From contig CALFZO010000053.1 of assembly GCA_937952305.1 (NCBI GenBank), forward strand, positions 161,587-225,586: a DNA stretch of 64,000 nucleotides. Direction: 5' to 3'. This DNA comes from an uncultured Anaerolineales bacterium. Its GTDB lineage: Bacteria > Chloroflexota > Anaerolineae > Anaerolineales > UBA6663. This document shows positions 60,582-64,000 of the stretch, piece by piece. The notes below the pieces were generated by a model, which saw only the letters and a program-made list of their open reading frames with translations, ran no database searches and had not been told where the DNA came from. Every line of letters begins with the position of its first letter. Positions within the stretch are counted from its first letter, which is position 1. Position numbers and translations under genes: made by a program.

Positions 60582-61889
60582 ATGCCGCTCGTCTCGCCCG
60601 ACACGCCCGCCTACAACCTGCCCGCCGGACAACTCATCCCCGTCAGCGACTACCTCGGCCAACTGGCGCCCATCCCGGCCTCGCGCATGTTCCTGATCAA
60701 CAAGAGCCTGGCCGTCTACAAGCAGCACAACCCGGGCGGCCAGACCTTTGACGCCTCGCAGGGCGACGGCGGCGCCAGCCTGCCCGGCGTGCCGCGCGCG
60801 CTCCTGGAACGGGCCGCGCAGCTGCAGATCGAGCATGGCACCGCCTACGACATGCCCTTCGGCACCGAGGCTTACCGCCGGGCCGTGGTCGAGCAGTACT
60901 GGAAGCTGGAGCCAGCCACCGGGCTGGGGCCGAACAACGTGGTCGGCACACAGGGCGGCCGCGATGCCCTGGTGAAGGCCTACAACGCGATGCTGACGCT
61001 CGGGCACGGCCGCCAGGGCGACTTGGTGATCGTCTCGCGCGTGCCGTGGATCTCGTACAACTGGGGCCCGTACGGCGTGGGCGCCAACGTGCTGCTGGCG
61101 CCGGGCCGGCCGGAGGAGGGCTGGGCGTACTCAGAAGACGCGCTGCGCGCCTGCGTCGACTTCGCCGCCCGCGACGGGCGCAAGATCGCGGGCCTGATCA
61201 TCACCAACCCCGATAATCCCACCGGGCTGACCATCACGGTCGCCAAGCAGGTCGCGCTGGCCAAGGCCGCGCTGGCGGCCGGCGTCGCCTTCGTGCTGTT
61301 CGACTGGATGTACCACTACGTCACCGACGAGCAGCCGATGGACCTTAACCAGTTCATCGGGTCCTTCGAGCCCGCCGAACGCCAGCGCCTGATGTTCCTG
61401 GACGGCCTGACCAAGTCGCTGGGCGCCTCCAACATCCGCAACTGCCACCTGATCGCGTCCGAGGCCGTCGTCAAGCACATCGTCGCGCGCGCCTCGCATG
61501 CCGTCATCCCCAGCTACTTCTCGCTGGCGGTGGCGCAGGCCGCTTACGAGCTCGGCTTCGCCGAGGCCTCGCGCAGCATCGTCGAGCCCACCAACGCCAG
61601 TCGGCGCGTGCTCCAGGGCTTCCTGGTGGAGCAGGGTCTGCAGCACATCTTGGGCAAGGGCTACTACGCGTTCATCAATGTCGGACAGTGGCTGCGGGCC
61701 AAAGGCTGGGCGGACAGCGAGCCGCTGGGCCAATACCTGGCCGAGCAGCACGGCGTGGCGGTGGTCCCCGGTGCGTATTTCTCCGAATACGGCGGGGATT
61801 GGATCCGGTTCTCGTACGCCACGCCGGCCGAGCGGACGCTGGGCGCCGCGCAGCGGCTGGTGGCCGGGCTGAACGCGCTGGTGAGTTGA
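60582..61889 (+). CDS. Class I/II PLP-dependent aminotransferase
   Basis: The 435-residue fold-type I enzyme has YDMPFGTEAYRRAVVEQYW, LIITNPDNPTGLTITV (Asn-Pro), VLFDWMYHYVTDEQP (PLP Asp and Tyr), FLDGLTKSLGASNIRN (Schiff-base Lys) and DWIRFSYATPAE (substrate-carboxylate Arg). Substrate is unknown. A leader-peptide attenuator rich in Arg precedes it, which suggests control by an amino acid supply signal. It diverges from the aromatic operon, so an aromatic substrate is possible but unproven. Confidence 0.9.
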   Translation: MPLVSPDTPAYNLPAGQLIPVSDYLGQLAPIPASRMFLINKSLAVYKQHNPGGQTFDASQGDGGASLPGVPRALLERAAQLQIEHGTAYDMPFGTEAYRRAVVEQYWKLEPATGLGPNNVVGTQGGRDALVKAYNAMLTLGHGRQGDLVIVSRVPWISYNWGPYGVGANVLLAPGRPEEGWAYSEDALRACVDFAARDGRKIAGLIITNPDNPTGLTITVAKQVALAKAALAAGVAFVLFDWMYHYVTDEQPMDLNQFIGSFEPAERQRLMFLDGLTKSLGASNIRNCHLIASEAVVKHIVARASHAVIPSYFSLAVAQAAYELGFAEASRSIVEPTNASRRVLQGFLVEQGLQHILGKGYYAFINVGQWLRAKGWADSEPLGQYLAEQHGVAVVPGAYFSEYGGDWIRFSYATPAERTLGAAQRLVAGLNALVS

Positions 61890-61891
61890 CG

Positions 61892-61954
61892 AAGGACAGA
61901 GGACCACGGACGAAGGCCTGACCGCTTTCGCCGTCCGGCCTTTGTCGCTGGTCC
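61892..61954. repeat. Imperfect palindrome of GGAC units
   Basis: Arms 61901-61918 and 61937-61954 match at 15 of 18 positions; the left side is made of repeating GAAGGAC/GAGGAC words. It lies between the aminotransferase and NUDIX genes with no T tail. Confidence 0.6.
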
Positions 61955-61960
61955 GCGGAC

Positions 61961-62374
61961 ATGCGGCACAAAGTCTTGGCCTACATCACGCGCCGGCACC
62001 TGGGCCGCCGGCAGCTGCTGGTGTTCGACCACCGCGACCACCCGGATGCTGGCACCCAGGTCCCGGCCGGGACGGTGGAGCCGGGCGAGCCGGTGGAGCA
62101 GGCGCTGTGGCGCGAAGTGGCCGAGGAGAGCGGGCTGCGGCCGGAACAGTTGCGCTTCGGGCGCAAGCTGGCCGAGCAGGCGGAGGCGGAGTGGGACCAA
62201 ATCCGCCACGTCTTCCACCTGGAGGCGGCCGCCGCGCTGCCCGAGACCTGGGAGCACCGGGTAGCCGGCAGCGGCGAAGACGCCGGCCTGGTTTTCGTGT
62301 ATCGTTGGGCTGACCTGGATGTGCGCTTAGCCGGCCACCAACATCGTTGGCTGCCGGACCTGGCTGGAGGCTGA
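61961..62374 (+). CDS. NUDIX hydrolase
   Basis: The 137-residue protein carries the Nudix box G-x5-E-x7-R-E-x2-E-E-x-G (GTVEPGEPVEQALWREVAEESG). It hydrolyses a nucleoside-diphosphate-X compound; substrate unknown. It is 3 nt before the next gene and may share a transcript with the alpha/beta hydrolase. Confidence 0.93.
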   Translation: MRHKVLAYITRRHLGRRQLLVFDHRDHPDAGTQVPAGTVEPGEPVEQALWREVAEESGLRPEQLRFGRKLAEQAEAEWDQIRHVFHLEAAAALPETWEHRVAGSGEDAGLVFVYRWADLDVRLAGHQHRWLPDLAGG

Positions 62375-62377
62375 ACG

Positions 62378-63343
62378 ATGCGCAACCGTGACGCAGTCTA
62401 CGCGACCGCGGCCGCCCTGGGCGGGCTGGCCGGCGCCCTCATCGCCACCCGCGTGGCGCGGGCTTTTCAACGCGACCAGCGGATCGCCCTGGCGCAGCTC
62501 ATGGCGCGTTCGGACGTGCTGGAGACCGCGCGCGGCCCGGTGGAATGGGCCGCCAGCGGCCAGGGGCCAGCTGTGCTGGTCATCCACGGCGGCGGCGGCG
62601 GCTACGATCAGGGCCTGCACTGCGCGGCCCCGCTGGGCGAGGCCGGCGTGCGCTTCATCGCGCCGTCGCGCTTCGGATACCTGCGCAGCCCGCTGCCGCC
62701 CAACGCCACGCCGGAGGCCCAGGCCGACGCCCTGGCCGCCCTTTTGGACAGCCTCGGGCTGGAGCGCGCCGGCGTGCTGGCCTTCTCGGCCGGCGGCATG
62801 ACGGCCGTCAACTTCGCGCTGCGCCATCCGCGGCGCTGCTGGGGCCTGATCCTGGCGTCCGCGATCACGCACGCGCACGTCCCGGCCTCGGGCGGGATGC
62901 AGGGCCTGGGCGAGGCCCTGCTCGGCAACGACTTCTTCACCTGGGCGCTGGGCCACTGGCCCAAGGCGATCCTGGCCGGCACCGGCACCACCGAGGCCGA
63001 CCTGGAGCGGCTGCGCGACGACGAGGCGGCCCGGCGCGGCCTGTTCAGCGTGGCCAGCTTCCCGCTGGCGTCCCGCCGCCGCGATGGCCTGATCAACGAT
63101 CTCGTCCAGGCCGAGGTGCTGCCCGATTATCCGCTGGCGAACGTGGCCGCGCCCACCCTGCTCATCCACGGCACCCACGATCCCTTCATCCCGTTCGAGT
63201 TCGCGGCCCAGGCGGCGGCCACCATCCCGGGCGCGCAGCTGCTCACCCTGGAAGGCGCCGGACACCTGGGCTGGTTCACCCATGCCGCCCAGACCCGGCC
63301 GGCCGCGCTGGCCTTCCTGGCCGCCCACGCGCCGCATCCCTAA
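62378..63343 (+). CDS. Alpha/beta-fold hydrolase with N-terminal membrane anchor
   Basis: The 321-residue protein has an N-terminal hydrophobic segment (about 8-28), the oxyanion HGGGGGYDQG loop and nucleophile elbow A-F-S-A-G-G (nucleophile Ser; the first elbow residue is Ala rather than Gly). The acid is in HGTHDPFIPFE and the His in GAGHLGW. Substrate unknown. Confidence 0.9.
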   Translation: MRNRDAVYATAAALGGLAGALIATRVARAFQRDQRIALAQLMARSDVLETARGPVEWAASGQGPAVLVIHGGGGGYDQGLHCAAPLGEAGVRFIAPSRFGYLRSPLPPNATPEAQADALAALLDSLGLERAGVLAFSAGGMTAVNFALRHPRRCWGLILASAITHAHVPASGGMQGLGEALLGNDFFTWALGHWPKAILAGTGTTEADLERLRDDEAARRGLFSVASFPLASRRRDGLINDLVQAEVLPDYPLANVAAPTLLIHGTHDPFIPFEFAAQAAATIPGAQLLTLEGAGHLGWFTHAAQTRPAALAFLAAHAPHP

Positions 63344-63359
63344 CCCCACCGAGGCCCTC

Positions 63360-64000
63360 ATGCTGATTTCCGGCGTCGATCACATTCACCTCACGGCTCC
63401 GCGCGGCAGCGAGGCGCGCGTGCGCGCCTTCTACGGCGACTTGCTCGGCCTGCGCGAGATCCCCAAGCCGCCCCAACTGACCGCGCGCGGCGGCGTCTGG
63501 TTCGAGGCCGGCAACCTGCCCCTGCACGTTGACCTGGAAGACTCCGCCCCCGCTGGAGCGCGCCGGAACATCGCCTTCAGCGTGCCGGATCTGGCGGCCG
63601 TGCGCGAGGCGCTGGAAGCCAACGCCGTCGCCTGCGAGGCCGACGGCGCGGAGCGCTGCTTCTGCCGCGATCCCTTCGGCAACCGCGTCGAGTTCGTGGA
63701 AGCGGCCGGACAGCGCGGCGCCATCAGCCTGCTGGCCGAGCCGCAGCAGGCGGACGAGTATCGCGCCGGCGACGGCGACGTGGAACGGGTGGCCGTCAGC
63801 GCCGACGGCGTTTGGCTGGCGGCCGGGACTTCGGCCGAAGACGGGCGGGGTCAACCCGGGTTATTCATCTGGCGCCGGGGCCGGTCCGCCGAGCCGGAGG
63901 TCCAGATCGAGTTGTCGTCCGCGGCCTGGGAGCTGGCCTTCTCGCCCGGCGGCCGCGAGCTGGCCTGCCTGTCGGAAGACGGCAGCCTGGAACTGTGGCG
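63360..64000 (+). CDS. VOC/glyoxalase domain fused to WD40-like repeats, 5' part
   Basis: The gene starts ATG 63360 and runs open to the window end (213 codons). Residues 1-120 are a vicinal-oxygen-chelate domain: GVDHIHLTAPRGSEARVRAF, FYGDLLGLRE, CFCRDPFGNRVEFVE. From about 135 the sequence shows WD40-type repeats (VERVAVSADGVWLAAGT, LFIW; WELAFSPGGRELACLSEDG, LELW). VOC proteins are metalloenzymes or resistance proteins; the fusion to a propeller is unusual. The 3' end is outside the window. Confidence 0.8.
   Translation, partial: MLISGVDHIHLTAPRGSEARVRAFYGDLLGLREIPKPPQLTARGGVWFEAGNLPLHVDLEDSAPAGARRNIAFSVPDLAAVREALEANAVACEADGAERCFCRDPFGNRVEFVEAAGQRGAISLLAEPQQADEYRAGDGDVERVAVSADGVWLAAGTSAEDGRGQPGLFIWRRGRSAEPEVQIELSSAAWELAFSPGGRELACLSEDGSLELW

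Overview
Probable source. The window is GC-rich (high-GC third codon positions throughout), bacterial and gene-dense. Gene content suggests a Chloroflexota (Anaerolineae-like) genome: a baseplate-J-like membrane protein next to RuvX and MltG, fused AroK-AroB, a GH44 lipoprotein with a short C-terminal L-P-V-V-R-type tail, many GTG/TTG starts and ATGA/GTGA stop-start overlaps. There is no rRNA or other phylogenetic marker for proof. No insertion sequence, prophage or CRISPR array was seen.

Layout. 1-8.6 kb is a thiol/sulfur redox region. It holds a protein disulfide oxidoreductase fragment, an ECF sigma factor with a zinc-motif anti-sigma factor, a thioredoxin-reductase-like flavoprotein, a persulfide-detoxification operon (rhodanese, TSUP exporter, CstB-like persulfide dioxygenase-rhodanese, DUF302, FmdB-type zinc ribbon, membrane rhodanese), a second ECF sigma/RskA-type pair and a TlpA-like thioredoxin. 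Five copies of one ECF-type promoter (TGTmAC-N15/16-GCATCTAA) precede these transcription units and tie them into one predicted regulon. 8.6-30.4 kb is mixed metabolism and envelope: GlpX-like, S41 protease, AAA+ ATPase, GT2/GT39/FAD-FeS dehydrogenase operon, aminotransferase, RuvX-MltG operon, pyrimidine nucleoside phosphorylase, an amidohydrolase-CYTH fusion, NAT and a G8-domain protein. 30.5-41.2 kb holds MutS, two STAS proteins, M42 peptidase, PmbA/TldE, an ATP-grasp-like protein, a nuclease lipoprotein and a GH44 hydrolase.

41.2-43.0 kb is a histidine module: a His-rich leader peptide with an intrinsic terminator, hisS, tRNA-His, a long palindrome and tRNA-Arg. 43.1-51.6 kb carries a metallopeptidase, a GT4 glycosyltransferase, a signalling operon (REC-ParA fusion, sirtuin, GAF histidine kinase), AroQ and a membrane Ser/Thr kinase. 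51.6-60.3 kb is a nearly complete shikimate/prephenate operon on the minus strand (chorismate mutase, two DAHP synthases, TyrA, AroA, AroE, AroC, AroKB). A leader peptide with seven Phe/Tyr in eight residues and an intrinsic terminator precede it. A divergent third leader plus terminator precedes a class I/II aminotransferase. The window ends with a NUDIX protein, an alpha/beta hydrolase and a truncated VOC-WD40 protein.

Main discoveries. (1) Three ribosome-dependent attenuators (His, Phe/Tyr and an Arg-rich one) share one architecture: an extended -10 (TGC-TAnnnT) exactly 7 nt before the leader AUG, so the leader mRNAs should be leaderless. Each has an intrinsic terminator and a visible competing pairing. 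(2) An ECF-sigma thiol/persulfide regulon is defined by five near-identical promoters within 8 kb.
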